Assembly (NCBI RefSeq): GCF_023657595.1
Contig: NZ_CP098323.1
Location: 3,372,001 to 3,436,000, forward strand
Length of the DNA stretch: 64,000 nucleotides
Origin: Cytobacillus firmus
Lineage (GTDB): Bacteria > Bacillota > Bacilli > Bacillales > Cytobacillaceae
Direction: 5' to 3'
Shown: piece by piece, positions 1 to 9,141 of the stretch
Layout: each line of letters opens with the position of its first letter
Position numbering within the stretch: position 1 is the first letter of the stretch
The notes under the pieces: model-generated
The model's database searches: none
Told to the model about the DNA's origin: nothing
What the model saw: the letters and a program-made list of their open reading frames with translations, nothing else
Made by a program: the position numbers and the translations under genes

Positions 1-132
1 TTGTTCCCTTTTCGCTATGTAAAGGGCATTTTTTCGCACGCGCTCAATATGATGCCAGTCATGCCCGGTTGAGTCATCCCCGAGTGTATCCCGGACAAAT
101 TTTTCTGTTATATGTATTATATTTTCTTTCAT
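1..132 (-). CDS. HD-domain phosphohydrolase, 5'-terminal part (YpgQ-like), cut by window edge
   Basis: Only the first 44 codons are present; the gene runs off the left edge on the minus strand. The visible N-terminus contains TGHDWHHIERV, the signature of the HD-superfamily hydrolases related to B. subtilis YpgQ, in which the His and the following His-Asp residues help bind the catalytic metal. Members hydrolyse phosphate esters, including (deoxy)nucleoside triphosphates. The ATG start is preceded by a weak GGGTG element. Family assignment rests on this one motif and the syntenic position; the specific substrate cannot be judged. Confidence 0.7.
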   Translation of the reverse strand, partial: MKENIIHITEKFVRDTLGDDSTGHDWHHIERVRKNALYIAKREQ

Positions 133-278
133 TATTTCACCCGCTTTCAAACTCCACTGTCCATTTTAACATTAGTCCTAAAAAGAAACGATGGCAAGGT
201 CAAGCTATATTGATATTTGAAGACAAAAAAAGTGCAAAAAACCAGTAATTGATTTCCTGCACCTGAGCTTATAATAAT

Positions 279-1127
279 TTATTCCAGGCCATTCAGCCAG
301 CTGATGCCGAGTGTATGCTCTCCTGCGTGGACGCCAATGGTGGCTCCTAAGGAATAGCACCCAAATTCAATGCCCGTAAATTCTTCCTGAAGTTCCTTCT
401 TCCATAGCTCGGCTTCTTCCGGATGCAAACCGTACAGGATGAATACTTCCTTCAGCGGGTTTCTCTCGTGAGCGCTCCTCAGAAGCTTCACAATCTTATC
501 TTTTGCCTTTCTCTCGCTCCTGGCCTTCTCCCTGACACTTAATTCTCCATCATGTACTGAGATAATCGGCTTTACATTAAGCATGCTTCCCAGGAAAAAT
601 TGAACTCCGGACATCCTGCCGCTTCGATGAAGCTGTTCAAGACTGCCGATGAGGACATATGTTTCGCCCGTATCGCGAAGCGTCTTAAGCTCGCTGATAA
701 TGTCTTTACTATCCAATCCGGCCTCTGCCAATTCCATCCCTTTAAGGATTAATCTTGTTAAAGGATATGATAATATCTTGGAGTCCAGGCTGTATACCGG
801 AATATCAACCAGCTGGGCAGCCTGTTCACTCGAAGAAACAGTCCCGCTGAGCTTTGCCGATACAAGTACAGCGATGATACAGTCATAATCCTTATGCAGA
901 TTTTCGTATAAATCCCTGAAAGCGCCAATGGATGGCTGGGAAGTTTTAGCCGGGGTATCCAGGGTTTTTAATCTCGCATAAAGTTCTTCAGGTGATAAAT
1001 CAACACCATCTGTATACTCACTGCCATCCATAATGATAGTCATTGGAATCTGGTACAAGTCAGGGTGGTTCCTTAACTCATTATTTAAAAAAGCCGTGCT
1101 GTCTGTTACCCATGCAATTTTAACCAC
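279..1127 (-). CDS. DegV family fatty-acid-binding protein
   Basis: A 282-residue protein of full DegV length. Visible family features are the N-terminal VTDSTAFL strand, the TSQPSIGAF segment, SGTVSSSEQAA (ligand carboxylate-binding region in DegV/FakB structures) and HRSGRMSG. DegV proteins bind one fatty acid; the FakB members present it to the kinase FakA for phosphorylation and entry into phospholipid synthesis. No fakA-like gene lies nearby, so a FakB role is inference. The start is GTG, with a GGGGGC element about 8 bases upstream. It appears to be monocistronic. Confidence 0.88.
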   Translation of the reverse strand: MVKIAWVTDSTAFLNNELRNHPDLYQIPMTIIMDGSEYTDGVDLSPEELYARLKTLDTPAKTSQPSIGAFRDLYENLHKDYDCIIAVLVSAKLSGTVSSSEQAAQLVDIPVYSLDSKILSYPLTRLILKGMELAEAGLDSKDIISELKTLRDTGETYVLIGSLEQLHRSGRMSGVQFFLGSMLNVKPIISVHDGELSVREKARSERKAKDKIVKLLRSAHERNPLKEVFILYGLHPEEAELWKKELQEEFTGIEFGCYSLGATIGVHAGEHTLGISWLNGLE

Positions 1128-1183
1128 TAAAGACGCCCCCTTTTAAGATATTTATACGTATATGTATGTAAATAATACTATTT

Positions 1184-1219
1184 GAAAGGCTGGAATTGAA
1201 AGATTTCTCTCCCAGCCCC
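1184..1219 (-). terminator. Probable rho-independent terminator of the amidohydrolase gene
   Basis: Read on the minus strand, a GGCTGG arm and a CCAGCC arm flank an 18-base loop just past the stop codon and are followed by TTTC. The stem is short and the T-run weak, so this is tentative. Confidence 0.4.
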
Positions 1220-1224
1220 TGGTT

Positions 1225-2079
1225 CTATGGCAGAAAAGGCTTGATTTTAGGAAAAACCTTTATAGCGGTATTATAGAAAACATCCTCATGATGCTCTCCA
1301 GGTATGAGCTCTTTTATAAATTCGATATAAGGGCCCACAGGCGCAAGCGGCCAATCGGTTCCAAAAAGCAATTTATCGTAAGAATCTGCAAACACTAAAG
1401 CATGCCTAAGATGATCCAAAAATCTTCCTTCACTGTGTTTCTTCAATTCTTTTTCTGTTCCAACAATAAGGCCTGAAAGATCGGCATAGACATTCGGATT
1501 TTTATATATGATTTCAGCTCCGGTCAGCGTCCACGGATCTCCAAAATGAGCTATCATGAAATTGATATTCCGGTGTTTAACTGCAACCTCGTCAATAGCC
1601 AGGGGATGAGAATACTTAAGCAATCCCCTTTCGGAGTAAGTATCCCCTGTATGAAATACAACAGGAACTCCATATTTTTCAGCGAGTGCATACACAGGTT
1701 CGTATACTTCATCATAGGCGTAGAAAGGATAATACCCCAGGTAAATCTTAATGCCCACAACAGCAGGCTTTTGCAGATCTTCTTCGAGCCTTTCTAAAGC
1801 CTCTTCATTGAGATCATATGGATTGATGCCGGCACAGTAAACAATATTAGCCGGGACCTTGTCTTCCAGGTCAATCCCCATGGGTGTTCTTGTTTCATAA
1901 TCAGGAAAGCCCATATTATCTGTTTCTGTAAGTCCCATTGCGATGCTCAGAACTACATTGGCATTTTGGAACTCCTTCTGGTGCCCATCATATGAATAAT
2001 CTACAAATGAGAGTTCCTCGGCAGTATGATGAAATGATTTTATATCAGAAAAATGAATATGTGCATCTATGACTTTCAT
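1225..2079 (-). CDS. Metal-dependent amidohydrolase (amidohydrolase-2 family)
   Basis: A 284-residue TIM-barrel hydrolase. The metal-binding pattern is visible in order: DAHIHFSD (HxH) at the N-terminus, VVFHTGD, FMIAHFGDPW and near the C-terminus LLFGTDWPLAP, whose Asp is the usual general base. This is the PF04909 type, whose members hydrolyse or decarboxylate cyclic and amide substrates; the substrate here is unknown. The start is the ATG behind AAAGGAG at 2079, not the longer in-frame Met at 2151, which lies inside the upstream gene. Only 10 bases separate it from the GNAT-fusion gene, so the two are co-transcribed and may act on related compounds. Confidence 0.82.
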   Translation of the reverse strand: MKVIDAHIHFSDIKSFHHTAEELSFVDYSYDGHQKEFQNANVVLSIAMGLTETDNMGFPDYETRTPMGIDLEDKVPANIVYCAGINPYDLNEEALERLEEDLQKPAVVGIKIYLGYYPFYAYDEVYEPVYALAEKYGVPVVFHTGDTYSERGLLKYSHPLAIDEVAVKHRNINFMIAHFGDPWTLTGAEIIYKNPNVYADLSGLIVGTEKELKKHSEGRFLDHLRHALVFADSYDKLLFGTDWPLAPVGPYIEFIKELIPGEHHEDVFYNTAIKVFPKIKPFLP

Positions 2080-2089
2080 AATTTCTCCT

Positions 2090-5000
2090 TTAACGGAATT
2101 CCAGATAATGCAGTTTATTAAGTAATCGGCCATCGAAGCTTCTTTCATCAAATGCGATAAATCCCGGTTTGGCCAATGGGCACGCCTTCCTTTCGGAAAT
2201 AACTTCGAAGGCTTCTTTATTCATATATGCCCCCAGGAATTCAGTATCTTTGCTTTTCATTACGTACATTTTTTCAGAAGAGAGGGAGCTGCTGATACGG
2301 GATCCATCAATATTAACAAATGATTGTTCCTCGACTCCTGCCTGGTAGGCTGATTCAGCACCTTTGTCACTTAGTGTAAGCGTAAGATCCTTTAATGAGC
2401 CTCCGGATAAAAATATATCTGTAATCCATTTTTCGTTTAACAGATACTTCCCGCCTGCATTGATCACTTTTACCCAATGAGCAAGGATTGGCACTCCCGG
2501 CAATAACGCGAAATACTGTGTATAATCAAGACCTTTCCAGGTGGAGTGCTGGACTGCTTTCGTATGAATGGCCAATACAGACCATTCATTTTCATACGAA
2601 TCTTTAACATTGAGAAATTCAGCAGAAGATTTCTCCTTCAATAGCGAAAACACACTCATTTGCGATGGAGCAGTTTTCATGCCGCCAGCCCACGGATTCC
2701 ACCATCCCTTGGCAACCGGTTCAGGAAATGAAGAATCCAGCCATTCCCTATCTTTATATGATAAAGAGAATAATCCAGGATAAAAATTCGGTGCAGCTTT
2801 GAAGCTAATAATGCCGTTATCCATTGTATATACAGTCTTGCCGTTCTGCTCTTCAGTTAATATACGAATTTTCCCACGGGGCATCAGCAGAAGATCTTTT
2901 ACATTCGTCTTACCACTGTCAAGTGTAATCTCGGCTTTTACAAGAGAAATGGGTTTCATTCCTTCAATAGGGAAATTCGATTTAAATTCCTTAAGTTCCT
3001 GTTCCTGGCTGAAATTTGCGGATAGTTTTTTATCTTCATTTAAATAAATATCTATAGTGCCGTTTAGATAACTCGAACGATAGGTTTTAAGAGTAAACTC
3101 CGCTGTTCCCTGCTCCTTTGCAACTGGATTTCCGCTATTTATTACTAGCGCTTTTTCATTTTTCACTATTTTTCCAGCTTCAGCCGTCACCCATGCAAAT
3201 TGCTGCATTTCTTCCCATGTCCTGAAAGCTCCAATGGATAAATAGCCAGGGGCCAGTACCTTCTGATCTCCGGGTGCAAGACAGCCAGTCTCCTGCTGAT
3301 AATAAAATTGCCACCCATCCGGATTGGATTTAGCACTTTTAGGCCAGCAGAATCCAATCGGCTCTCCGTTATGATTGGCGAAAAACCAATTTTCAGTTAT
3401 GCTTTCACCTGGTATTTCCATGAACCCTAATTCTCTTACATCAGAAAACTCTATCACCTCATTCTCCAGCGGAAAATATGGATGCTGCATTTCATGATAT
3501 AACGGCTGGCTTAAAAACAGGTTTTCATATTTTTTATCCCCATCATTTGTCAGTTCAGACCAAATTTTCACAAAGCCCTCACTATAAAGAGAGGTATACA
3601 AGGCTACAAGAATTCCCGGAAAAGCTTCAGACCTGAAAACCAATTTGAAGGTGATGGCCGTATCATCTGTGAACCACTCTGCTGCCAAAGGCTTTGCCTT
3701 TGAAAATTCAGTAGAATAAGGCTTGCCAAGCTTAGGAACAAAAAACGAAAAAGGCTGGTTAACACTTTCATTCCTGCCTGCTGTTATTTTATAATCTAAT
3801 TTCCGGATATTCACCTGGCAGATCCCATTGCAGATATGCCAGTAATCCTTGGACTCTCCTCCGAATTTCTGACCGAAGCTTTTAAGGGGAATGCCCACCG
3901 ATCTGCACATAAAAGAGAGTTCTTCTCCGTTCTTCTTTAATGCCGTTATCGATATTTCGGGCTGATAAAAGCCATGTTTTTTCACTATAAAAGGCACCTT
4001 TAGCAGCTTACGTTCTTTTTTGTGGAGCTGTATTCGATACTCCCGCTTTTCTAATTCAACCAGATCACTTTCAGGGAAAGAAAGGTGAAATACTGCCTCA
4101 TCCTCCAGGTTATTTTCTACTTCCATTTCCAATTCTGCTTCCTGATTTAAAAAACTGAGATTTCCTTTAGAAGCGCCTGTTATTTTGGCTGGCTGCTTTG
4201 GAAGAAGCCCAAGGCGCAGTTCACATTCCTCTCCATTTACCCAAACCTTTACATCCAATGAAGGATGAGTTTTCCAGACACTGGGCTCTTCCCCTTCATG
4301 CACAATATATGTTCCGGTCATTACAGCGTCGCTCTCAGCTGTCAAATCATGCTCGAACATTGATTCGACCCTTCCCTGATTATTCCCTTCGGCTTTAAAC
4401 GAAACGGGATTTCCTGTTTTATTTACAAGGTTGAGCTGAAAAGTTTGAACTTGATTTTCAATAACTTCATGATTATCCATGCATAGTTCTAGAAGATAAT
4501 CATTTGTTTCAATTAAACTGATGCCTCTGCCAGTTCTTTCAAATCTGACTCTTGCAGACACTTCCCCGCTTTGCCATTTATACTCGTAAAATGTAAAGCC
4601 ATTTTTTTTGATTCCATCTGGCTTCACATCGATATTTCTCAGGCTGCTGCCATACCAATCAAGCTTCTCCAGGACAGGTTTTAAAAGCTCTGTCTGGTGA
4701 ACAGCGGGAATGAAATTCATTAAATGGGTTGTATCATCCCGGTCTTCCCAGAAGAAGCCGCATTTTTTGTAAAGCGGGACAGCTTTCACGTTTCCTGGCC
4801 ATGTATATAAATCAAGGCGCGGCCAGCCCAATTCTATAGTCTTTTGCAGCGCTTTTAGCACCAGCATCTTTCCGATTTTCCGCCCATGGTAATCCGGCCT
4901 TACATTTAAAAGAGGGATATACAGGGATCCCGTATCCTCTTTATATTCCGATAGCCCGCAATAGCCTACAACTTCTTCCCCATCAAGGGCTAAGTATAAA

Positions 5001-5164
5001 ATAATATTGCCGTTATTCGCTTCCTTCGTTTTCACTTGCTCTTCCGTCATTACACTGGTATCTCCGCCCCAGCTGTCTCTGCTTAAGTTCCACATTTTTG
5101 CGATTCCTGCAGCAAAGTCCTCATGATACTCTGCAATGATTAATTTGTCTGTACCTTGAATCAT
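2090..5164 (-). CDS. GNAT acetyltransferase fused to a very large beta-rich domain of unknown function
   Basis: A 1024-residue protein. Residues 1-155 are a GNAT N-acetyltransferase: the acetyl-CoA pyrophosphate loop appears as HGRKIGKML, followed by VPLYKKCGFFWE, the usual beta5/alpha4 end of the fold. GNAT proteins are normally 150-200 residues; here some 870 residues follow. That part lacks a signal peptide or membrane segment, is rich in aromatics and in alternating strand-like segments, and resembles beta-sandwich or carbohydrate-active architecture, but I recognise no catalytic motif in it. ATG start with AGGAGG 8 bases upstream, preceded by a short leader ORF. Probably an operon with the amidohydrolase. 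The acetyltransferase domain is confident, the overall function unknown. Confidence 0.75.
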   Translation of the reverse strand: MIQGTDKLIIAEYHEDFAAGIAKMWNLSRDSWGGDTSVMTEEQVKTKEANNGNIILYLALDGEEVVGYCGLSEYKEDTGSLYIPLLNVRPDYHGRKIGKMLVLKALQKTIELGWPRLDLYTWPGNVKAVPLYKKCGFFWEDRDDTTHLMNFIPAVHQTELLKPVLEKLDWYGSSLRNIDVKPDGIKKNGFTFYEYKWQSGEVSARVRFERTGRGISLIETNDYLLELCMDNHEVIENQVQTFQLNLVNKTGNPVSFKAEGNNQGRVESMFEHDLTAESDAVMTGTYIVHEGEEPSVWKTHPSLDVKVWVNGEECELRLGLLPKQPAKITGASKGNLSFLNQEAELEMEVENNLEDEAVFHLSFPESDLVELEKREYRIQLHKKERKLLKVPFIVKKHGFYQPEISITALKKNGEELSFMCRSVGIPLKSFGQKFGGESKDYWHICNGICQVNIRKLDYKITAGRNESVNQPFSFFVPKLGKPYSTEFSKAKPLAAEWFTDDTAITFKLVFRSEAFPGILVALYTSLYSEGFVKIWSELTNDGDKKYENLFLSQPLYHEMQHPYFPLENEVIEFSDVRELGFMEIPGESITENWFFANHNGEPIGFCWPKSAKSNPDGWQFYYQQETGCLAPGDQKVLAPGYLSIGAFRTWEEMQQFAWVTAEAGKIVKNEKALVINSGNPVAKEQGTAEFTLKTYRSSYLNGTIDIYLNEDKKLSANFSQEQELKEFKSNFPIEGMKPISLVKAEITLDSGKTNVKDLLLMPRGKIRILTEEQNGKTVYTMDNGIISFKAAPNFYPGLFSLSYKDREWLDSSFPEPVAKGWWNPWAGGMKTAPSQMSVFSLLKEKSSAEFLNVKDSYENEWSVLAIHTKAVQHSTWKGLDYTQYFALLPGVPILAHWVKVINAGGKYLLNEKWITDIFLSGGSLKDLTLTLSDKGAESAYQAGVEEQSFVNIDGSRISSSLSSEKMYVMKSKDTEFLGAYMNKEAFEVISERKACPLAKPGFIAFDERSFDGRLLNKLHYLEFR

Positions 5165-5180
5165 TCCTTTGTCCTCCTGA

Positions 5181-5240
5181 CTAGGTTACGTCTTGTCTAC
5201 CCTTCTCCAAATCTTTTTTCGCAATGATTTCCTTAATCAT
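5181..5240 (-). CDS. Possible 19-residue leader peptide upstream of the GNAT-fusion gene
   Basis: A short ORF, MIKEIIAKKDLEKGRQDVT, has a near-ideal AAGGAGGAG ribosome binding site 6-8 bases before its ATG and stops 16 bases before the start codon of the GNAT-fusion gene, close to that gene's own AGGAGG. The strength and placement of the site suggest it is translated, perhaps coupling or regulating the large gene. The peptide is basic and has no run of one amino acid, so classical amino-acid attenuation is not indicated. It is too short for homology and could be fortuitous. Confidence 0.4.
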   Translation of the reverse strand: MIKEIIAKKDLEKGRQDVT

Positions 5241-5395
5241 TTGCCTCTCCTCCTTTTGATCGTATTCGGAATGTTTTTCCATTCCTTCTTAATCGTATTA
5301 TCAGAGGAATGGATTGTAAATATAATTTTGAATTTTTCGTAAAATCCTTTGCAAAAGGCTCTTTTTGATGTTGTTTCCGCCTATCAATGTTGTCC

Positions 5396-5585
5396 GTTGA
5401 TTTCCGCTCCAGGATGCTCAGCGAACAGCGGGGCGGGCGGTGAGCCTCCTCAACGCTGCGCGTCTGCGGGTTCTCACCTGTCCCGCTACTCCCGCAGGAC
5501 TTTGAATAAGCTTCCTTGAGTGAACACCGCACGAAGAAAATGCGCATGCATTTTCGAGGATCTCGCACCTTCCGCTACAATCAAC
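5396..5585. repeat. Dispersed repeat A, copy 1 (about 190 bp)
   Basis: A GC-rich non-coding element bounded by GTTGATT and the inverse AATCAAC, with internal conserved blocks GGGGCGGGCG, TGAGCCTCCTCAACGCT, TCTCACCTGTCCCGCT, AATAAGCTTCC, ACCGCACGAAGAAAATGCG and CATTTTCGAGGATCTCG. A second copy lies at 30851-31038 in the same orientation. There is no transposase. Short ORFs seen across it in several frames are artefacts of its high GC content. The rest of the gene-free stretch 5241-5633 holds only the upstream region of the leader ORF, including a small GGAATG/CATTCC hairpin. Confidence 0.85.
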
Positions 5586-5633
5586 ACAGTAAATAAGATA
5601 CAAAAAGCAACAAACCTTGTGAAAACAGCCACA

Positions 5634-5672
5634 CAAAAAAACGCCTTGCTTCCTCCAGCAAGGCGTTTTTGT
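5634..5672 (-). terminator. Rho-independent terminator after the fhs operon
   Basis: On the minus strand, ACGCCTTGCT and AGCAAGGCGT form a near-perfect stem around a GGAGGA loop, followed by seven T residues. It lies directly behind the stop codon of the 176-residue gene that follows fhs. Confidence 0.9.
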
Positions 5673-5673
5673 G

Positions 5674-6204
5674 TCAAAATTGAATTTTTCTCAAAGCATC
5701 CATAGAAGCAGTCATATAATTGATCATTTCATGCAGGTCATCTATCTGTTCTTCCTGGACAAGGCGGTTAAAGGAAATGATGGTTTCGGTTTCGGCAAGA
5801 CCCTGCCTATTTTCAGGGCTGTATTTCACTGTCTGTTCGATATTCCGTCCGCTGCCCCAAATTTGCTCCAGGACTTCTCGAATTTCCTGAAATTTGTTGT
5901 GTTCCATTTGATGTTTAATTTTAAAATTCACAGAAATCCGGCATCCGGCCAGCATTTCTGATTTCACTTGAGGCAAGAGCTCAGCTGCAAGGTTATCAAG
6001 TCCCGCTTCCATAGTAAAGGTACCGAGAATCTCCGCCAAGCCTTCAGCAAGATCTGTGAAAGTAAGATCATACCTGCGGCTCATTTTCGCTGAGTTTATA
6101 TTATCATTCCGGTCAACTATTCTTATTTCTCCGCTCAGATCCCGGTCATAGAATCCGCCTTCCATTACAACCTTCATATTTTCAAAGGCCGTTGGATCAA
6201 ACAT
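5674..6204 (-). CDS. Uncharacterised protein downstream of fhs
   Basis: A 176-residue, soluble, acidic protein with no signal peptide or membrane segment. I do not recognise the family. It contains mixed helical and strand-like segments (FYDRDLSGEIRIVDRND near residue 18 and a C-terminal helical stretch EEQIDDLHEMINYM) and a single Cys near residue 87. It starts with ATG 11 bases after the stop of fhs and is followed immediately by a strong terminator, so it is the last gene of an fhs transcript. That position hints at a role linked to one-carbon metabolism, which is inference only. Confidence 0.75.
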   Translation of the reverse strand: MFDPTAFENMKVVMEGGFYDRDLSGEIRIVDRNDNINSAKMSRRYDLTFTDLAEGLAEILGTFTMEAGLDNLAAELLPQVKSEMLAGCRISVNFKIKHQMEHNKFQEIREVLEQIWGSGRNIEQTVKYSPENRQGLAETETIISFNRLVQEEQIDDLHEMINYMTASMDALRKIQF

Positions 6205-6215
6205 GGTTATCCCCC

Positions 6216-7904
6216 TTAAAATAGGCCGACTGCATTTCCATCTTCATCTACATCCATGTTCATGGCTGAAGGGGCTTTAGGCAAGCCCGGCATAGTCATC
6301 ACATCACCGGTGAGTGCTACAATGAATCCTGCACCAATCGATGGCTTCAGTTCACGGATTGTAACGGTAAAATCAGATGGCCTTCCCAGTTTTGAAGGAT
6401 CATCAGATAAAGAATATTGTGTTTTAGCCATACAAACCGGCAGGACACCCCAGCCAAAGCTTTCAAAGTCTTTAATCTGCTTTTTGGCTTTGGTTGAGTA
6501 TTCAACATTATCTGCGCCATAAACCTTCTGAGCCACTGTTAGAATTTTTTCTTCAAGAGGCAGTGATAAATCATACAGATGATTGAACTTCGCTGCGTTT
6601 TGGTCCAAAATTTCCAGCAGCTTCTCTGCCAGCTCAATCCCGCCCTGGCCGCCTTTTTCCCAAACCTCTGTCAGGGCAACTGGCATGCCTGCCTCACTGC
6701 AAAGATCTGTAAGGGTTGCAATTTCATTCTCGCTATCGGAAATAAACCGGTTAATAGCCACTACATACGGTAGCCCGAAGCTTTCAACTGTTTCAACATG
6801 CTTTTTTAAGTTTGCAAAGCCTCTAGTGAGTGCTTCAGTATCTTCCATGCCCAATTCAGCCTTTGACAAGCCTCCATGCATTTTTAAAGCACGGATTGTA
6901 GCAACAATAACCACTGCTTCAGGGTCAATGCCTTCGTTTCGGGCTTTAATATTCAGAAACTTTTCAGCGCCAAGATCTGCGCCAAAACCCGCTTCTGTCA
7001 CTACATAATCAGCGAGTTTGGATGCAGCGGAAGTTGCAATCACACTGTTGCAGCCATGAGCGATATTGGCAAACGGGCCGCCATGAACCAATGCCGGTGT
7101 ATGTTCTATAGTCTGGACCAGATTAGGTTTGACTGCTTCTTTAAGCAGGAGAGTAAGAGCGCCTTCCACTCCAAGATCGCTCACTGTTACGGGCTGTTTA
7201 TCATAATTGTAGGCTATAACCATTTTCCCCAGTCTTTCCTTCAGATTCTGCAGATCGGATGCAAGGCATAAAACGGCCATAATTTCTGAAGCAACAGTAA
7301 TATCAAAGCCATCCTCCCTTGGGACACCTTGTAACGGCCCTCCCAGGCCAATCACGATTTTTCTCAATGCACGGTCGTTCAAATCCAGAGCACGCTTCCA
7401 GACAATTCTTCTCTGGTCGATATTCAACAGATTTCCCTGCTGGAGGTGATTATCAATCAGGGCGGCCAGGGCATTATTTGCTGTTGTAATTGCGTGAAGA
7501 TCGCCGGTAAAATGCAGATTGATGTCTTCCATCGGCAGAACTTGTGAATATCCCCCGCCTGTTGCACCGCCTTTAATTCCCATTGTCGGCCCCAGGGAAG
7601 GTTCCCGCATTGCGACCATAGCCTTTTTGCCAAGTCTGTTAAAAGCATCGGCAAGTCCGACTGTTACTGTGGACTTCCCTTCGCCCGCTGGTGTTGGATT
7701 AATGGAAGTGACTAGAATTATTTTACCGCTGTCATTCGTACTTAATTTCTTTAAGGCTGCTGCGGATATTTTTGCTTTATACTTGCCAAATAGCTCCAGA
7801 TCATCCTCAATGAGCCCTAGTTTTTCAGCTATTTCCGTAATGGGCTTCATTTCTGATGCCTGAGCAATTTCAATATCTGATTTCACGATCGGTTTCACAT
7901 TCAT
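6216..7904 (-). CDS. fhs: Formate--tetrahydrofolate ligase
   Basis: A 562-residue enzyme of full family length that makes 10-formyl-THF from formate, THF and ATP for purine and formyl-Met-tRNA synthesis. Clear motifs are the P-loop [18 protein letters not shown] near residue 65, [22 protein letters not shown] and [12 protein letters not shown]. The start is the ATG at 7904 with GGGGGT 6 bases upstream; an in-frame ATG seven codons earlier has no ribosome binding site. It is followed by an unknown 176-residue gene. B. subtilis lacks this gene, so its presence is one of the differences from that species. Confidence 0.97.
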   Translation of the reverse strand: MNVKPIVKSDIEIAQASEMKPITEIAEKLGLIEDDLELFGKYKAKISAAALKKLSTNDSGKIILVTSINPTPAGEGKSTVTVGLADAFNRLGKKAMVAMREPSLGPTMGIKGGATGGGYSQVLPMEDINLHFTGDLHAITTANNALAALIDNHLQQGNLLNIDQRRIVWKRALDLNDRALRKIVIGLGGPLQGVPREDGFDITVASEIMAVLCLASDLQNLKERLGKMVIAYNYDKQPVTVSDLGVEGALTLLLKEAVKPNLVQTIEHTPALVHGGPFANIAHGCNSVIATSAASKLADYVVTEAGFGADLGAEKFLNIKARNEGIDPEAVVIVATIRALKMHGGLSKAELGMEDTEALTRGFANLKKHVETVESFGLPYVVAINRFISDSENEIATLTDLCSEAGMPVALTEVWEKGGQGGIELAEKLLEILDQNAAKFNHLYDLSLPLEEKILTVAQKVYGADNVEYSTKAKKQIKDFESFGWGVLPVCMAKTQYSLSDDPSKLGRPSDFTVTIRELKPSIGAGFIVALTGDVMTMPGLPKAPSAMNMDVDEDGNAVGLF

Positions 7905-8019
7905 TTTTATACCCCCGGAATCCAATATGTATAAGTTACTTACAGCTATATTGTACCATCACTGAAACGAAATATTATCAATTACTTTTGATATTTTCGC
8001 ATTTTCACACAGTAAAGCA

Positions 8020-8048
8020 TTGATACAATTTTGAATCGTCTTTATAAT
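8020..8048 (+). promoter_or_regulatory. Sigma-A promoter of metA
   Basis: TTGATA-N17-TATAAT, an almost perfect vegetative promoter, lies 36 bases before the metA start codon. The space between fhs and metA is too short for an S-box leader, so regulation at this promoter is not evident from sequence. Confidence 0.85.
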
Positions 8049-8083
8049 AAGTTTAATTGAATTTTGTACAGGGAGATGATCAC

Positions 8084-8992
8084 TTGCCAATAAAAATTCC
8101 TAAGCTGCTTCCTGCCAGGGAGATCTTAGAGGAAGAAAATATATTTATCATGGATGAGGACCGTGCCAAACAGCAGGATATCCGTCCATTAAATATCCTC
8201 ATCCTGAATTTGATGCCTGAGAAAGAAAAAACAGAAGCCCACCTTTTAAGACTTCTTGGAAATACGCCTTTACAGGTAAATATCTCATTTTTAAAAACAG
8301 CCACTCATCAATCAAAAAATACCAGTCCCTTGCATCTTGAACAATTCTATACTACGTTTGAGCAAGTTCAAAAAAGAAAATTTGACGGGATGATTATAAC
8401 TGGAGCTCCTGTAGAACTTCTTGACTTTCAAGAAGTTGACTATTGGGAGGAGCTAACTGTAATAATGGAGTGGACAAAAACAAATGTTACCTCCACTCTG
8501 CATATATGCTGGGGAGCACAGGCAGCGTTGTTCTATCACTTTGGGATCGGAAAATATGAGCTGCCTGAGAAATGCTCCGGTGTTTATCTTCATGAAGTTC
8601 ATGACAGAAGCGAAAAATTGCTGAGGGGCTTTGACGATATCTATTATGCTCCGCATTCACGAAATACCGATGTTTATAAAGAGCAGCTGCTGAATCACCC
8701 GGAAGTGAAGCTTCTTTCCTCTTCTGAGGAGGCGGGTCCTTTCATCATGAGCGCAAACGGCGGCAGACAAATCATGGTAACTGGCCATCTGGAATATGAA
8801 GCAGGCACACTCGCAGAAGAATATACTAGAGACAAAAGCAGAGGTCTTCAGGTTCCAGTGCCAAAACACTATTTTCCGAATGATGATACCGGCAGAAGAC
8901 CCCTTAATATATGGCGGTCACATGCCCATTTAATGTTTTCCAACTGGCTGAACTACTATGTATACCAGGAGACTCCTTACGAGTGGGATTAA
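8084..8992 (+). CDS. metA: Homoserine O-acyltransferase MetA (acetyl- or succinyltransferase)
   Basis: A 302-residue enzyme of the first committed step of methionine synthesis, acylating homoserine with acetyl-CoA or succinyl-CoA. The N-terminus [14 protein letters not shown] and [14 protein letters not shown] match the family. The acyl-carrying Cys lies in [19 protein letters not shown] and the partner His/Glu in VTGHLEYE. The start chosen is TTG at 8084, 8 bases after GGGAGATG; the in-frame ATG at 8057 lacks a binding site. In Bacillus the MetA fold usually uses acetyl-CoA despite its older name; which acyl donor is used here I cannot settle by eye. Confidence 0.95.
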   Translation: MPIKIPKLLPAREILEEENIFIMDEDRAKQQDIRPLNILILNLMPEKEKTEAHLLRLLGNTPLQVNISFLKTATHQSKNTSPLHLEQFYTTFEQVQKRKFDGMIITGAPVELLDFQEVDYWEELTVIMEWTKTNVTSTLHICWGAQAALFYHFGIGKYELPEKCSGVYLHEVHDRSEKLLRGFDDIYYAPHSRNTDVYKEQLLNHPEVKLLSSSEEAGPFIMSANGGRQIMVTGHLEYEAGTLAEEYTRDKSRGLQVPVPKHYFPNDDTGRRPLNIWRSHAHLMFSNWLNYYVYQETPYEWD

Positions 8993-9038
8993 TCATGCAG
9001 TGAGCGGAATAACTTAATATGCAGCTAAAAGCAGGAAC

Positions 9039-9082
9039 AGCCGGTTTTTTGCAGGGTTTTCCCTCTCAAAACCGGCTTTTTC
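9039..9082 (+). terminator. metA terminator
   Basis: AGCCGGTTTT and AAAACCGGCT form a 10-bp stem around a 19-base loop, followed by five T residues. Confidence 0.85.
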
Positions 9083-9141
9083 ATTTTATAAAATTTAAAT
9101 ATTTTCAAGCGGCTGGTAAGCGGAAGCGCTTCCGATATTCA

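Noticed and set aside
5233..5705. Several overlapping ORFs of 60-111 codons in different frames
   Set aside because: They fall in GC-rich repeat A and in the terminator region, have no ribosome binding sites and no protein-like composition.
7926..8019. S-box (SAM) or T-box riboswitch upstream of metA
   Set aside because: The whole intergenic space to fhs is about 180 bases, the metA promoter lies only 36 bases before the start, and no conserved S-box or T-box sequence is visible.
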